Below are positions 27,512-36,454 of a stretch of DNA of 64,000 bases, piece by piece; position 1 is the stretch's first letter; every line of letters begins with the position of its first letter. Origin of the DNA: Thiomicrospira pelophila DSM 1534 (GTDB lineage Bacteria > Pseudomonadota > Gammaproteobacteria > Thiomicrospirales > Thiomicrospiraceae); NCBI RefSeq assembly GCF_000711195.1, contig NZ_JOMR01000001.1, forward strand, positions 1,798,001-1,862,000. Direction: 5' to 3'. A program made the position numbers and the translations under genes. The notes under the pieces were generated by a model. The model did not search any database, was not told where the DNA came from, and saw only the letters and a list, made by a program, of their open reading frames with translations.

Positions 27512-28159
27512 ATGAACTTAGATCAAGCTCGTTTTTTCATGGTTGAACAACAAATCCGTCCGTGGGACGTCCTTGATCCCTTGGTACTCGATCTACTTTC
27601 TGAGCTTCCACGCCATGATTTTGTGACAGCTGACCAACAAACTCTGGCCTACTCAGACACTGAACTACCCATTGGAGAAGGCCAATTCATGTTGGCTCCC
27701 AAGTTGGAAGCGCGAATTATGCAGGCTCTGGATGTGCATGAAGATGATAAGGTATTAGAAGTCGGCACGGGAAGTGGCTACATGACCGCCATGTTAGCAA
27801 GCTTAGCAAACCAAGTAACCAGTGTTGAACTGTTTGAAAGCCTACAAAAAACAGCCGCTGGACGCTTAACCCAGTTTAATAACATTGACCTAAAACTCGG
27901 GGATGCCAGCCAGGCTTGGCCGGATCAACAAACCTATGATGTCATTGTGCTCACGGGCTCTTGTGCCACCCTACCTGAAAGCTATAAAACTCAACTTAAC
28001 TTAGGCGGCCGCTTGTTCGCAATTGTAGGCCAAAGTCCGGCTATGCAAGCCGTATTGGTAACACGTATTAGTGACCAAGAGTGGCTAGAAGAATCTTTAT
28101 TTGAGACCGACGTACCCGCTTTAGTTCACGCTGAAGCTAAACCAAAATTCGAGTTTTAA
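27512..28159 (+). CDS. Protein-L-isoaspartate methyltransferase-like protein
   Basis: A 215-aa SAM-dependent methyltransferase. I chose ATG 27512 (MNLDQARFFMVEQQIRPWDV) with AAGGGT upstream over a GTG at 27473. PCMT-like features: the RHDFV segment, YSDTELPIGEGQFMLAPKLEARIMQAL matching the isoaspartyl-binding region, SAM motif I LEVGTGSGYMTAMLA, and VTSVELF. The later active-site sequence IVLTGSCATLPE differs from canonical Pcm (V-TAA-P-IP), so this is the shorter paralogue often found in gammaproteobacteria, whose substrate is uncertain. A long A/T-flanked hairpin follows. Confidence 0.82.
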   Translation: MNLDQARFFMVEQQIRPWDVLDPLVLDLLSELPRHDFVTADQQTLAYSDTELPIGEGQFMLAPKLEARIMQALDVHEDDKVLEVGTGSGYMTAMLASLANQVTSVELFESLQKTAAGRLTQFNNIDLKLGDASQAWPDQQTYDVIVLTGSCATLPESYKTQLNLGGRLFAIVGQSPAMQAVLVTRISDQEWLEESLFETDVPALVHAEAKPKFEF

Positions 28160-28174
28160 ACGCCTACATCAATG

Positions 28175-28216
28175 AGATACAAAAAAGCCACGCGAGAACG
28201 TGGCTTTTTTGTATCT
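28175..28216. terminator. Bidirectional intrinsic terminator
   Basis: A perfect 18-bp inverted repeat (28175-28192 and 28199-28216) with core GCCACG/CGTGGC, loop CGAGAA, and A6/T6 tracts in the arms. It lies between the convergent methyltransferase and TudS/DUF1722 genes and can act for both. Confidence 0.92.
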
Positions 28217-28240
28217 GGGAATGCCATGTTAATTAAACAA

Positions 28241-29245
28241 TTAGGATGTCTTTTTTATTAAATTTTTAAAGGCTAATAAATCCGAACGTAATGCTAAATC
28301 AGCTGGATAAGGATCAAAGATCAATTGATCTTGAAGATACTCCACTTCATATTCATCCACCCATTGTTGTAACAACTTCATCATCGCGACCAAGGGAACA
28401 ATACCTTGCCGAAACTCATCAAGTGTATCGCGATACAATTCTTTCTGGCTAGGCCCTAAATGGTTTTTAACGAATCCATATAAATGCTCCAGAACATTCA
28501 GCATATTACTACGCTGCGTCTTAGTCGCGAGTGCTTGATAAAGCAAGGTTTGATATTGTTCGATAACCTGCGCCCAGTTATCCAAACTGGCCTGAGCAAC
28601 AATCGGCCCCATCTTGCGGTAAATCGCTTCATTTTTCGATAGCAATAAAAATTTATGTTGACGATGAAAGGTTTGCAAATGCACCAGGCCTGGTGCTTGG
28701 CTCAAAAATACGCGCCAGCGTGCCTGCGTAAACAGCTGCAGAACAAAATTTTCTCGCAACCAAGGGTCTTGCAACCGCCCCTCATCTTCAACCGCCAGGT
28801 GGGGTATCGCTTGTTGCAAAGCTTGCGTAAACAAACCCTGACCGATACCTTTATCAGACCCCAACCACTCACCGGTTGGACGATATATTTTGATTCGATC
28901 CAAGCCGCAAGAAGGTGATTTAGATTTAACCACGGCGCCATCAATGCCTTTCTTCTGCAAACGCGCGACCATCTTATGATTATAATCCAATAAACCTTCC
29001 GTATAGTCGGCACCCGACTTGCCACCTAGTACTCGCAACTCACCGTCAACTCGACATAAGCGCACACTTTCACGAGGCGTTCCCATCGCCGCATCTTCGG
29101 GGCAAAAAGGTACAAAGTCGACATACTTGGCCAACCGATCCGTGACAAAATCGTCTTGTGCATGACCACCGTTATAACGACATTTCACACCCAACAAACA
29201 ATTCGACACCGCTAACTGAACTTTTGGATAAGTTGACTTAGTCAT
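28241..29245 (-). CDS. DUF523 (TudS-like)-DUF1722 fusion protein
   Basis: A 334-aa two-domain protein from ATG 29245 (MTKSTYPKVQ, with AAAGGAG 7 nt upstream; an in-frame GTG at 29260 is less likely). Residues ~7-155 match DUF523, with three conserved cysteines in SNCLLGVKCRYNGGH, FCPEDAAMGTPRE and SKSPSCG. The TudS thiouracil desulfidases of this family hold a [4Fe-4S] cluster on such cysteines. Residues ~165-330 are the DUF1722 (YbgA) domain, starting WLRENFVLQLFTQARWRVFL. Residues PGLV (~182) come from a palindrome copy. Thiouracil or thio-nucleobase desulfuration is a family-based possibility, not demonstrated. Confidence 0.85.
   Translation of the reverse strand: MTKSTYPKVQLAVSNCLLGVKCRYNGGHAQDDFVTDRLAKYVDFVPFCPEDAAMGTPRESVRLCRVDGELRVLGGKSGADYTEGLLDYNHKMVARLQKKGIDGAVVKSKSPSCGLDRIKIYRPTGEWLGSDKGIGQGLFTQALQQAIPHLAVEDEGRLQDPWLRENFVLQLFTQARWRVFLSQAPGLVHLQTFHRQHKFLLLSKNEAIYRKMGPIVAQASLDNWAQVIEQYQTLLYQALATKTQRSNMLNVLEHLYGFVKNHLGPSQKELYRDTLDEFRQGIVPLVAMMKLLQQWVDEYEVEYLQDQLIFDPYPADLALRSDLLAFKNLIKKTS
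28684..28693. repeat. Iterated palindrome, copy 11
   Basis: CCAGGCCTGG in full CACCAGGCCTGGTG context within the DUF523-DUF1722 gene, read on the minus strand as Pro-Gly-Leu (QAPGLVHL). Confidence 0.9.
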
Positions 29246-29299
29246 ATCTACTCCTTTCACCAGGCTTGGTGCTAAGCGGCTGGTTGAGTTGTAATTGCA

Positions 29300-30394
29300 T
29301 CAACGCAGACGCTTAAATAATACAAACGCAATCGCTAATAAAATCAACGATGGCACAAATGCACCCATAATGGCCGGCAGTTGATACACCACACTTAAAT
29401 TACCCAGCATTTGGTTTAACAAATGAAATCCGAGACCAATTAATACACCGATAAAAATTCGTTGCCCCATGCTAACTTGGCGCTGAGACCCAAAAATGAG
29501 CGGAAACACTAGCGCAATCATGCCCAAAATGGAAATCGGCGTTGCCACTTTGCGCCAAAACTCTAATTGATAAACACTGGCATCCAAATCATTGGCTTGT
29601 AAAAACTGAATGTAACGGTACAGCTCATCTACACGAAGATAGCGCGACTCAATCTGTAGTCGCTCTAACAACCCCGGATCGACTGGAAACACCGCCATTA
29701 AACTGGCGCTTTTAGATACTTGCCAATTCAGACTGCGTAAAGCTTCACCGTAACGCACTTGATCCTCTAACGCCAGTTTTTGACTGCTCAAGTCAGTAAG
29801 TTTCCATTGCTCGCCTTCGTATTGCGCTCGCTTAGCTTGAATCACACCCGTGATCGACTGCCCATTTAACTCATAAATTGTGATGCCTCGCATTTCACGG
29901 GTCGATACCACATTTTGTACACTGATTAAACGATTGGGCTCCTTCATCCAAAATCCGGCGTCACCCCCAACCGATATATTTTTCTGCAAGCCTTCGGCTC
30001 GAACTTTTACCGCATAAGCCTCACTTTTAGGCGCTACTAATTCCCCAAAAATCGCCACTACTACCCAAAGAAGTATCACGGTTTTGATTACCGCCCAGAA
30101 CAATCGACCAATCGACCAGCCAGTCACGCGCAACACTGTTAATTCCGCATGATTCGCCAAGCCACCTAAACCAATCAAGGTACCAATTAACAAAGCCACC
30201 GGAAAAATTTCATAACCAAACACAGGCATTTTAAGGAGGGAGTACAGGGTGCCTTGCGATAAGCTATAGGTGTCCGACAAGCGACCTAACTGCATCATGA
30301 ACTCGCCAAACCCTAAAATCACCAACAATACCAGCAATACCAACAAGGAATGGCTTACCACCACCGCGCCTAAATAACGCTCAATCCGATTCAT
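29300..30394 (-). CDS. lptG: LPS export permease LptG
   Basis: One of the two membrane subunits of the LptB2FG ABC exporter that extracts lipopolysaccharide. The 364-aa protein starts MNRIERYLGAVVV, with six hydrophobic segments (three at each end) around a periplasmic beta-jellyroll (~100-270). ELTVLRVTGWSIGRL is the coupling-helix region that meets LptB. The start overlaps the lptF stop by ATGA. Confidence 0.95.
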   Translation of the reverse strand: MNRIERYLGAVVVSHSLLVLLVLLVILGFGEFMMQLGRLSDTYSLSQGTLYSLLKMPVFGYEIFPVALLIGTLIGLGGLANHAELTVLRVTGWSIGRLFWAVIKTVILLWVVVAIFGELVAPKSEAYAVKVRAEGLQKNISVGGDAGFWMKEPNRLISVQNVVSTREMRGITIYELNGQSITGVIQAKRAQYEGEQWKLTDLSSQKLALEDQVRYGEALRSLNWQVSKSASLMAVFPVDPGLLERLQIESRYLRVDELYRYIQFLQANDLDASVYQLEFWRKVATPISILGMIALVFPLIFGSQRQVSMGQRIFIGVLIGLGFHLLNQMLGNLSVVYQLPAIMGAFVPSLILLAIAFVLFKRLR

Positions 30395-31467
30395 TTTGCC
30401 GCCTTGAATTTATTAGCACCTGTCCAAATTTTGGATGAGCCACCGAACGCATAAACCAAGAACAACACGGGCACCACCCACAGTCCCAGCTCAACAGGCC
30501 AACTCCCGGATTTAACCAAATCACTAATCGTAATCATGGATTGCATATAAAACACATACAAAACAATCGCAATAAACAACTTCGCAAACCGACCTTGCCG
30601 TGGCTCAGTCTTACTCAACTTAAGCGCCACCAAGCCCAGTACCAATACACTTAATGGCACGGCCAAACGCCATTGCAACATAGCTTGCTCTTCTATATCC
30701 TGGCTCTGCCATAACTCAAGTGTACTCTTTTCTTGGCGTTTGGGTTGCGCCACACTAGCCTGCAGCTCAGGTAAAAAGCCATCAAAACGCTCAAACTCGC
30801 GCACACTTAATTGCTCACCACCTAATAAACCTTCATAGCTCACGCCATTCAACAACACTAATGCGAGACGAGCTTTTTTCCATTCAAAAAAGCCACGCGG
30901 CGCCATGATCGTTTGATCACGCCCATCCTCAACTAAACGAATCCAAACATCGGTCATCTCCCCGTCTCGACCAATCGTATGCGCATACAACACACCATTT
31001 GATTGCGGCAGTGTGTTAAACCGTCCTTCCACCAGGCCTGCTAAGGGTGCCGTCACTTGCGCCTCGGCAATTAAAGCTCGCTCAGTTTTAATGGCCCAAG
31101 GCGTTAACCAGAGGGTTACTGCCGCAGTCAAAAGCACCATCGGAATCAAAAACCGCGTCATGATTTTCTGAAAATAACCCGTGCCAATTCCGCAACTATT
31201 TAACACCACCACTTCTCGGTCTTGATATAAGCGCCCCATAGCTAACATCACGCTTAATAACGCGACCAACGGCAATATCAACTCCAGCGCCGTCGGAATT
31301 TGTAACAGCAAAACCTGAAATACTATAGAGGCTGGCAACTTGCCCTCTACCGCTTTCGCCAATAATCGAGTGGCTTCGCTACCAAAGGTGATTAATAACA
31401 GCACCGCCAAAACCGCAAAAAACGTGGCCGTCAGCTCTTTGTAAAGATATTTATCGAGAATGCGCAA
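30391..31467 (-). CDS. lptF: LPS export permease LptF
   Basis: Partner subunit to LptG. The 358-aa protein begins MRILDKYLYKELTATFFAVLAVLLLITFG. A second helix pair follows (IPTALELILPLVALLSVMLAMGRLYQDREVVVLNSCG, which holds the LptB-contacting cytoplasmic segment), then the periplasmic domain from ~125 and three C-terminal helices. It is divergent from pepA (91 bp apart), the usual gammaproteobacterial arrangement. A variant palindrome GCAGGCCTGG (31032-31041, minus strand) encodes AGLVEG. Confidence 0.95.
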   Translation of the reverse strand: MRILDKYLYKELTATFFAVLAVLLLITFGSEATRLLAKAVEGKLPASIVFQVLLLQIPTALELILPLVALLSVMLAMGRLYQDREVVVLNSCGIGTGYFQKIMTRFLIPMVLLTAAVTLWLTPWAIKTERALIAEAQVTAPLAGLVEGRFNTLPQSNGVLYAHTIGRDGEMTDVWIRLVEDGRDQTIMAPRGFFEWKKARLALVLLNGVSYEGLLGGEQLSVREFERFDGFLPELQASVAQPKRQEKSTLELWQSQDIEEQAMLQWRLAVPLSVLVLGLVALKLSKTEPRQGRFAKLFIAIVLYVFYMQSMITISDLVKSGSWPVELGLWVVPVLFLVYAFGGSSKIWTGANKFKAAK

Positions 31468-31558
31468 AATTGAGCTCGCTCACGTTAAAATGTTTCATAA
31501 ATTCGTTCATTATAAAGTAACCCAGTCTATAAATGTCTGACCGAAAAGGAATTACACA

Positions 31559-33046
31559 ATGAAAAAAATCCATTTTAACTTAATCCCCAATCCAAACCTG
31601 ACTAACTTCGACACCCTAGTTTTACCCGTGTTTGACAAAGGTCGATCTATTAGTGCGGCCGCCAGTTTTGGTTTACATGAACTGATTGAAAAGCTTGATG
31701 CACAAGATGACTTTAAAGGTAAGTGCGGTCAAACCTTAATGCTATTAAATCAAAACCTCCTCAATGGTGCGCGCTTATTGTTAGTTGGCCTTGGTGACCC
31801 AGATAAATTGACCGCTAAAAGCTATATTAGCGCAATCCAAGCGATGGCCAAAGCGCTTGACAACAGCGGTGCTTGCCAGATTCTCGACACCACTCATTTG
31901 GCGACACCAAGCGATCAGCTTGGTCAGTGGGGACTTTTCCAAAACAGTTTAATTCTGCAACGTAGTTTTTATGACTATGCCCACGCCAGCCGTGGCGAAC
32001 ATACCGCCAAAGACCCGAAATTAAGCCAAGTCACGTTTATGTCTGAAGACAGTCAAGAATACAAACTAGCGGTGTCACAAGGTCAAGCGACCGCAATTGG
32101 CATGGCGTTAACCCAAGACCTCGCCAACATGCCGAGCAACTTCTGCACCCCCGCTTATTTGGCCGAAACCGCGATTGAACTCGGTAAACAGGCGGGCTTT
32201 AACGTTCAAGTATTAGAGCGTGAACAAATGCTTGAAATGGGCATGGGGGCCTTTATGTCAGTTGCTCAGGGTACCGACACCCCACCCAAAATGATTTCGA
32301 TTCAATACCAAGGTGGCTCAGCGGATCAAGCCCCAATTGCACTAGTAGGCAAAGGCGTAACCTTTGATACCGGCGGTATTTCACTTAAGCCTGGCGCCAG
32401 TATGGATGAAATGAAATACGATATGGGTGGTGCGGCCACGGTACTAGGTGTATTCCAAGCATTGGCCGAGCTTAAGCCTAATATTAATGTGGTCGGTGTG
32501 ATCCCGTCTACTGAAAACATGCCCTCTGGCAATGCGGTCAAGCCGGGCGATGTGGTTACATCCTTGTCGGGTCAAACCATTGAAGTATTAAATACCGATG
32601 CCGAAGGTCGCTTGTTATTGTGTGACGCCCTCACCTATGCACAGCAAACTTACCAACCAGGCCTGGTGATTGATATCGCCACCTTAACGGGCGCTTGTAT
32701 TATTGCGTTGGGCAACCATGTTTCGGGCTTACTAGGGAACGACCAAGCATTGATTGACCAACTGTTAAAAGCAGGTAACACAACTTATGATCGTTTCTGG
32801 CAACTGCCACTAGGCGAAGAATGGGATGAGCAGCTTAAATCAAACTTTGCGGATATGGCCAACATTGGGGGTCGCGAAGCCGGTACAATTACTGCCGCTC
32901 AGTTTTTAGCACGCTATACCAAAGACGTTAAATGGGCACACTTGGATATTGCCGGAACGGCTTGGCAGTCGGGCGCGAACAAAGGGGCATCCGGTCGCCC
33001 AGTACCCGCCTTAGTTGAGTTCATCCTTCAACAAGCGCAATCCTAA
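31559..33046 (+). CDS. pepA: Leucyl aminopeptidase (M17)
   Basis: A 495-aa cytosolic metallo-aminopeptidase. The C-terminal catalytic domain shows the two-metal site and catalytic residues: LVGKGVTFDTGGISLKPG, MDEMKYDMGGAATVLG, NMPSGNAVKPGDVV, and the M17 signature NTDAEGRLLLCDALTYA. LTGACIIALG and WAHLDIAGTAW follow. The N-terminal domain (~1-170) is the variable region; in E. coli PepA also acts as a DNA-binding repressor and Xer accessory protein. Residues QPGLV next to the metal site are encoded by a palindrome copy. A possible -10 (TATAAA, 31511-31516) lies upstream. Confidence 0.97.
   Translation: MKKIHFNLIPNPNLTNFDTLVLPVFDKGRSISAAASFGLHELIEKLDAQDDFKGKCGQTLMLLNQNLLNGARLLLVGLGDPDKLTAKSYISAIQAMAKALDNSGACQILDTTHLATPSDQLGQWGLFQNSLILQRSFYDYAHASRGEHTAKDPKLSQVTFMSEDSQEYKLAVSQGQATAIGMALTQDLANMPSNFCTPAYLAETAIELGKQAGFNVQVLEREQMLEMGMGAFMSVAQGTDTPPKMISIQYQGGSADQAPIALVGKGVTFDTGGISLKPGASMDEMKYDMGGAATVLGVFQALAELKPNINVVGVIPSTENMPSGNAVKPGDVVTSLSGQTIEVLNTDAEGRLLLCDALTYAQQTYQPGLVIDIATLTGACIIALGNHVSGLLGNDQALIDQLLKAGNTTYDRFWQLPLGEEWDEQLKSNFADMANIGGREAGTITAAQFLARYTKDVKWAHLDIAGTAWQSGANKGASGRPVPALVEFILQQAQS
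32657..32666. repeat. Iterated palindrome, copy 12
   Basis: CCAGGCCTGG in pepA, Pro-Gly-Leu frame (YQPGLVID), full ACCAGGCCTGGT context, 15 codons after the active-site NTDAEGR motif. Confidence 0.9.
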
Positions 33047-33047
33047 A

Positions 33048-33473
33048 ATGAGCCAAGACGTTGTCTTTTATGTGCTGAGCAGCAGCGACCTAGCTTCGCG
33101 TGAGCGTTTTCTAACTAAGCTGCTGCTTAAAACTCAGCAGCAAAAACGTCGCGTTGACGTGCGTTTTGCACACATTCAAGAGGCTGAACGCTTTGATCAG
33201 ACCCTTTGGGCTCAGCCGCCACATAGTTATCTGCCGCACGCTGTCGAACAGGCGCTACCTGCGCCTATTCAATTGTTTGGGGCGGAAATTACACGTAGCT
33301 GTCAAGATGTGTTGATTAATTTACATCCAAACTTATCTTCGGAGTTTCAAAATTATCAACGCACCATTGAGGTATTAGATCAATCTGCGGAACTCATTGA
33401 AAAAGGACGCCAGCGCTGGCGTGAATATAAAGAACAAGGCTTTGAACCAACCCTGCATAAAATTGAAAGCTAA
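33048..33473 (+). CDS. holC: DNA polymerase III chi subunit
   Basis: A 141-aa protein from ATG 33048 (MSQDVVFYVLSSSD), immediately after pepA; a longer frame from 33015 lies inside pepA. Chi landmarks: FYVL at the start, RFLTKLLLKTQQQKRRVDVRF, LWAQPPHSYLPHAVEQ, and LINLHPNLSSEFQNYQRTIEVLDQS. Chi links the clamp-loader to SSB. The pepA-holC pairing is standard in gammaproteobacteria. The last codons and the stop fall inside a perfect 32-bp palindrome. Confidence 0.94.
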   Translation: MSQDVVFYVLSSSDLASRERFLTKLLLKTQQQKRRVDVRFAHIQEAERFDQTLWAQPPHSYLPHAVEQALPAPIQLFGAEITRSCQDVLINLHPNLSSEFQNYQRTIEVLDQSAELIEKGRQRWREYKEQGFEPTLHKIES

Positions 33474-33497
33474 GCACCAGGCCTGGTGCTTAGCTTT
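33466..33497. terminator. Perfect 32-bp palindrome at the holC stop
   Basis: Positions 33466-33481 are exactly complementary to 33482-33497, centred on copy 13 of CCAGGCCTGG, with A3/T3 ends. It spans the holC stop codon and lies between convergent genes. With no loop it would form a hairpin only with its central bases unpaired. A terminator role is inferred from position. Confidence 0.6.
33477..33486. repeat. Iterated palindrome, copy 13
   Basis: CCAGGCCTGG at the centre of the 32-bp palindrome, beginning 3 bp after the holC stop. Confidence 0.9.
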
Positions 33498-33516
33498 ACT
33501 CTAACGCGCCTCATAG

Positions 33517-34146
33517 TTAAGAGGCGTTTGCTCTATCCAAATCAATACCGTGTTTACGAATTAAATAATATAAATTTTCACGCCTTAAACCTAATCGGTC
33601 AGCGGCCATTTTTACATTGAAGTCCGATTCATTAAGCACACGTTTAACCAATTGCGCTTCAAAATGGTCTTTGGTGACTTTTAAGCCATCTTCTTCCAAA
33701 GTCGAATTAAAGTGAATCGCATAAGTACCTTCATCTTGTAAACTACGTTCCGCATCAAAGAACATCAAAGAACGCTCAATCGCGTCGACTAACTTTTCCA
33801 CCGAAACCGGTTTTTCAAAAAAGTCAAACGCGCCCTGACGAATCGCTTGCACGGCGGCCTCTTGTTTATCTCGACCTGTTAATACAATAATTTTTATCGC
33901 CGGGTGACGTTCCAAAATTTCACGCATGGTATCCAACCCCGCTTCCATCGAGTCAGGTTTAGGCGGTAGCCCCAAATCTTGAATCACGCAACGAATGTCT
34001 ACATGATCTTCCAAAACCTTCAAAGCGCTATAACGATCTTCAGACGTTAGAACATCGTAGCCTTTTAAACTCAAAACCGAACTTAACATCTTGCTTAAAG
34101 CTAAATCATCTTCGACAATCAGTAACTGCGTTGGTTGCATATCCAT
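33517..34146 (-). CDS. Response regulator with Fis-type DNA-binding domain
   Basis: A 209-aa protein. The receiver domain (~6-130) has the acidic pair in LLIVEDDLALSKML, the phosphoryl Asp in CVIQDLGLPP, the conserved Thr in IIVLTGRDKQ and the Lys in FDFFEKPVS. The Fis-like helix-turn-helix is at the end: NVKMAADRLGLRRENLYYLIRKHG. There is no AAA+ sigma54-activator domain between them, so it resembles ActR/RegA or the shorter PrsR/AtoC-like regulators. No histidine kinase gene is next to it, making it an orphan here. ATG 34140 (MQPTQLL) is an alternative start. Confidence 0.9.
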   Translation of the reverse strand: MDMQPTQLLIVEDDLALSKMLSSVLSLKGYDVLTSEDRYSALKVLEDHVDIRCVIQDLGLPPKPDSMEAGLDTMREILERHPAIKIIVLTGRDKQEAAVQAIRQGAFDFFEKPVSVEKLVDAIERSLMFFDAERSLQDEGTYAIHFNSTLEEDGLKVTKDHFEAQLVKRVLNESDFNVKMAADRLGLRRENLYYLIRKHGIDLDRANAS

Positions 34147-34296
34147 TCACTCTCTTTTAAAGCGGATTCCGAGCGGACTCCATCCAATTTTTTTGATTAT
34201 ATCACCTGATAATTAGCAGGGGATTCATTCTGCACCAGACTCGCAAAAAATTAACCATCCGTCTATAATCGAACCACAATTGCCTCAAGGATTGAT

Positions 34297-35340
34297 ATGG
34301 ACATCACCGAACTTTTAACTTTTAGCGTTCAACAAGATGCCTCCGACTTGCATTTATCAGCCGGTCTTGCCCCTATGTTACGCACCCAAGGCGATGTGCG
34401 TCGGATTGACACGCCAGCCTTAGACGCCGACACCATTCAAACCCTAATATACGGCATTATGAATGAAGTTCAACGTCAACAGTTTGAACGCGACCTAGAA
34501 GCAGATTTTTCATTTGAGCTGCCAGATATCGCACGCTTTCGAGTAAACGTGTTTAAGCAAAATCGTGGTATAAGTGCTGTATTTCGCACTATTCCAAGTC
34601 AAGTTTTAACACTTGAACAGTTAAACGCACCGGATATTTTTAAAGAACTCGCGTTAATGCCGCGTGGTTTAGTTTTAGTCACCGGACCGACAGGTTCTGG
34701 CAAATCAACTACGCTGGCCGCGATGGTGGACTTTATTAACCAAAATCAATATGCACATATATTGACCATAGAAGACCCTATTGAATTCGTTCACACACCC
34801 ATGCGTTGTTTAATTAACCAGCGTGAAGTTCACCGAGATACCCTAAGCTTCAACAATGCGTTGCGCTCAGCACTAAGAGAAGACCCAGATGTAATTCTGG
34901 TAGGCGAATTACGTGACCTTGAAACGATTCGCTTGGCTTTAACGGCAGCTGAAACAGGCCACTTGGTATTTGGTACCCTACACACTAGTTCGGCCGCTAA
35001 AACCATTGATCGTATTATTGATGTATTCCCCGCCGAAGAAAAGCAAATGGTTCGTTCAATGCTAGCTGAGTCTCTACGAGGGGTTATATCTCAAACCCTT
35101 CTTAAATCTCTAAATGGTGGCCGTGTGGCGGCACATGAAATCATGCTAGGCTCATCGGCTATTCGTAATTTAATTCGTGAGGATAAAGTGCCTCAAATGT
35201 ATTCGGCGATTCAAACCTCACAACAACTTGGCATGCAAACACTTGACCAACACTTGCAAAAGCTCGTTGAAAGCCAGCAAATTAGTTTTCAAGAAGCAAA
35301 ACACAAAGCGGTCAACAAACAGCTTTTTAACGATGCATAG
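34297..35340 (+). CDS. pilT: Type IV pilus retraction ATPase PilT
   Basis: A 347-aa hexameric secretion ATPase that powers pilus retraction (twitching, DNA uptake). Starts MDITELLTFSVQQDASDLHLSAG. Walker A is GPTGSGKST, then the Asp box TIEDPIEFVH, Walker B LREDPDVILVGELRD, the His box GHLVFGTLHTSSAAKTIDR, and the PilT-typical AIRNLIREDKVPQMYSAIQTSQQLGMQT near the end. No adjacent pilU. TATAAT at 34264-34269 lies 28 bp before the start, without an evident -35. Confidence 0.95.
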   Translation: MDITELLTFSVQQDASDLHLSAGLAPMLRTQGDVRRIDTPALDADTIQTLIYGIMNEVQRQQFERDLEADFSFELPDIARFRVNVFKQNRGISAVFRTIPSQVLTLEQLNAPDIFKELALMPRGLVLVTGPTGSGKSTTLAAMVDFINQNQYAHILTIEDPIEFVHTPMRCLINQREVHRDTLSFNNALRSALREDPDVILVGELRDLETIRLALTAAETGHLVFGTLHTSSAAKTIDRIIDVFPAEEKQMVRSMLAESLRGVISQTLLKSLNGGRVAAHEIMLGSSAIRNLIREDKVPQMYSAIQTSQQLGMQTLDQHLQKLVESQQISFQEAKHKAVNKQLFNDA

Positions 35341-35462
35341 TATTTTTGGTGCGTCAAAATAGAACCTTATCCGAGATAAACCTTTAAGTTTGTTTTATCT
35401 AAATAACAAAACACAGAAGAACAAGCTAAAATGAACAGTATATTGCATACTAAGGGTCGTTG

Positions 35463-36332
35463 ATGAAATCATCTTATTTACGCACAATCATAGGCTGCCT
35501 ATTGGGTGCATCCTTCGGCTTACCACTTCATGCCGAAACTAAAATTACGGCGATTGATGAGTTTTGCCAGAACTGGTCTGAAAAGCTGCGCACCGTTGAA
35601 TATGAGCAATGTAAAGAGTTTAAACTAATTGGGAACGACCACAAAAGTGTGCATGGGTTACCATTATTACATCGCGAATTCACCCCAATTAACGGTAAGC
35701 GTCCTAAAGCACGTGTGTTGGCAATTGGCGGTGTACACGGTGATGAGTACTCAGCTATTAGCATCAGTTATTTGTGGATGAAAACGATGCTTAAAAATCC
35801 ACAAGACGTGGATCATCATTGGTTGTTCTTACCTTTGGCTAATCCAGATGGATTATTTGTGCAACCGGCGACTCGTCAAAACGCTAATGGTGTGGACTTA
35901 AACCGAAACTTCCCAACCAGCGACTGGGAAGAAAAGGCTGTACGTTTTTGGCATAGTTTTTATGCTGCCAACCCAAGACGCAATCCCGGAAGCGGACCAG
36001 CCAGCGAACCAGAGACCCAATGGCAGGTTAGCATCATCAAAGCATTTCAGCCAGATGCCATTATTTCTATCCACGCACCTTATGGTTTATTGGATTACGA
36101 TGGCCCAGACTTTGTAAGACCAGATAAAGTAGGTCATTTAAGGCTTCATCAACTAGGTACCTTTCCAGGCTCACTTGGTCGTTACGCAGGTGAAGAACTG
36201 AATATCCCAGTATTAACGATTGAACTGGATTCCGCCGGACGCCTACCCAGTGAAGATGAAATTAAACAAATCTGGCATGATATGGGTATTTGGATAGACG
36301 GCAAACTTAAACCAACCGAGTTTGATTTTTAA
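35463..36332 (+). CDS. Exported M14 zinc carboxypeptidase (murein peptide type)
   Basis: From ATG 35463 (MKSSYLRTIIGCLLGASFG; AAGGGT upstream) the protein is 289 aa, with a signal peptide ending near LHA. Zinc ligands are visible: VLAIGGVHGDEYSA (His and Glu) and the later ISIHAP (third ligand His). LANPDGLFV and NANGVDLNRNFPTSDW are M14 substrate-binding segments (Asn-Arg), and ELDSAGRLPSEDE carries the putative catalytic Glu. It resembles MpaA-type murein-peptide amidases but is exported, so it probably trims peptidoglycan stem peptides in the periplasm. It converges on the L,D-transpeptidase pair. Confidence 0.85.
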   Translation: MKSSYLRTIIGCLLGASFGLPLHAETKITAIDEFCQNWSEKLRTVEYEQCKEFKLIGNDHKSVHGLPLLHREFTPINGKRPKARVLAIGGVHGDEYSAISISYLWMKTMLKNPQDVDHHWLFLPLANPDGLFVQPATRQNANGVDLNRNFPTSDWEEKAVRFWHSFYAANPRRNPGSGPASEPETQWQVSIIKAFQPDAIISIHAPYGLLDYDGPDFVRPDKVGHLRLHQLGTFPGSLGRYAGEELNIPVLTIELDSAGRLPSEDEIKQIWHDMGIWIDGKLKPTEFDF

Positions 36333-36379
36333 CACGTTTTATAAAGCACACAAACAAGCAAAACAAGTTTCTACAAACC

Positions 36380-36416
36380 AAAAAGCCTAGATTGCAAATA
36401 GCAACCTAGGCTTTTT
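36380..36416. terminator. Bidirectional intrinsic terminator
   Basis: A 16-bp near-perfect stem (36380-36395 with 36401-36416, core AGCCTAG/CTAGGCT, one mismatch) with A and T tracts, between the convergent M14 peptidase and L,D-transpeptidase genes. Confidence 0.88.
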
Positions 36417-36454
36417 TATTAACACAACGTAGATTTAAATGACTCAACTACTCA

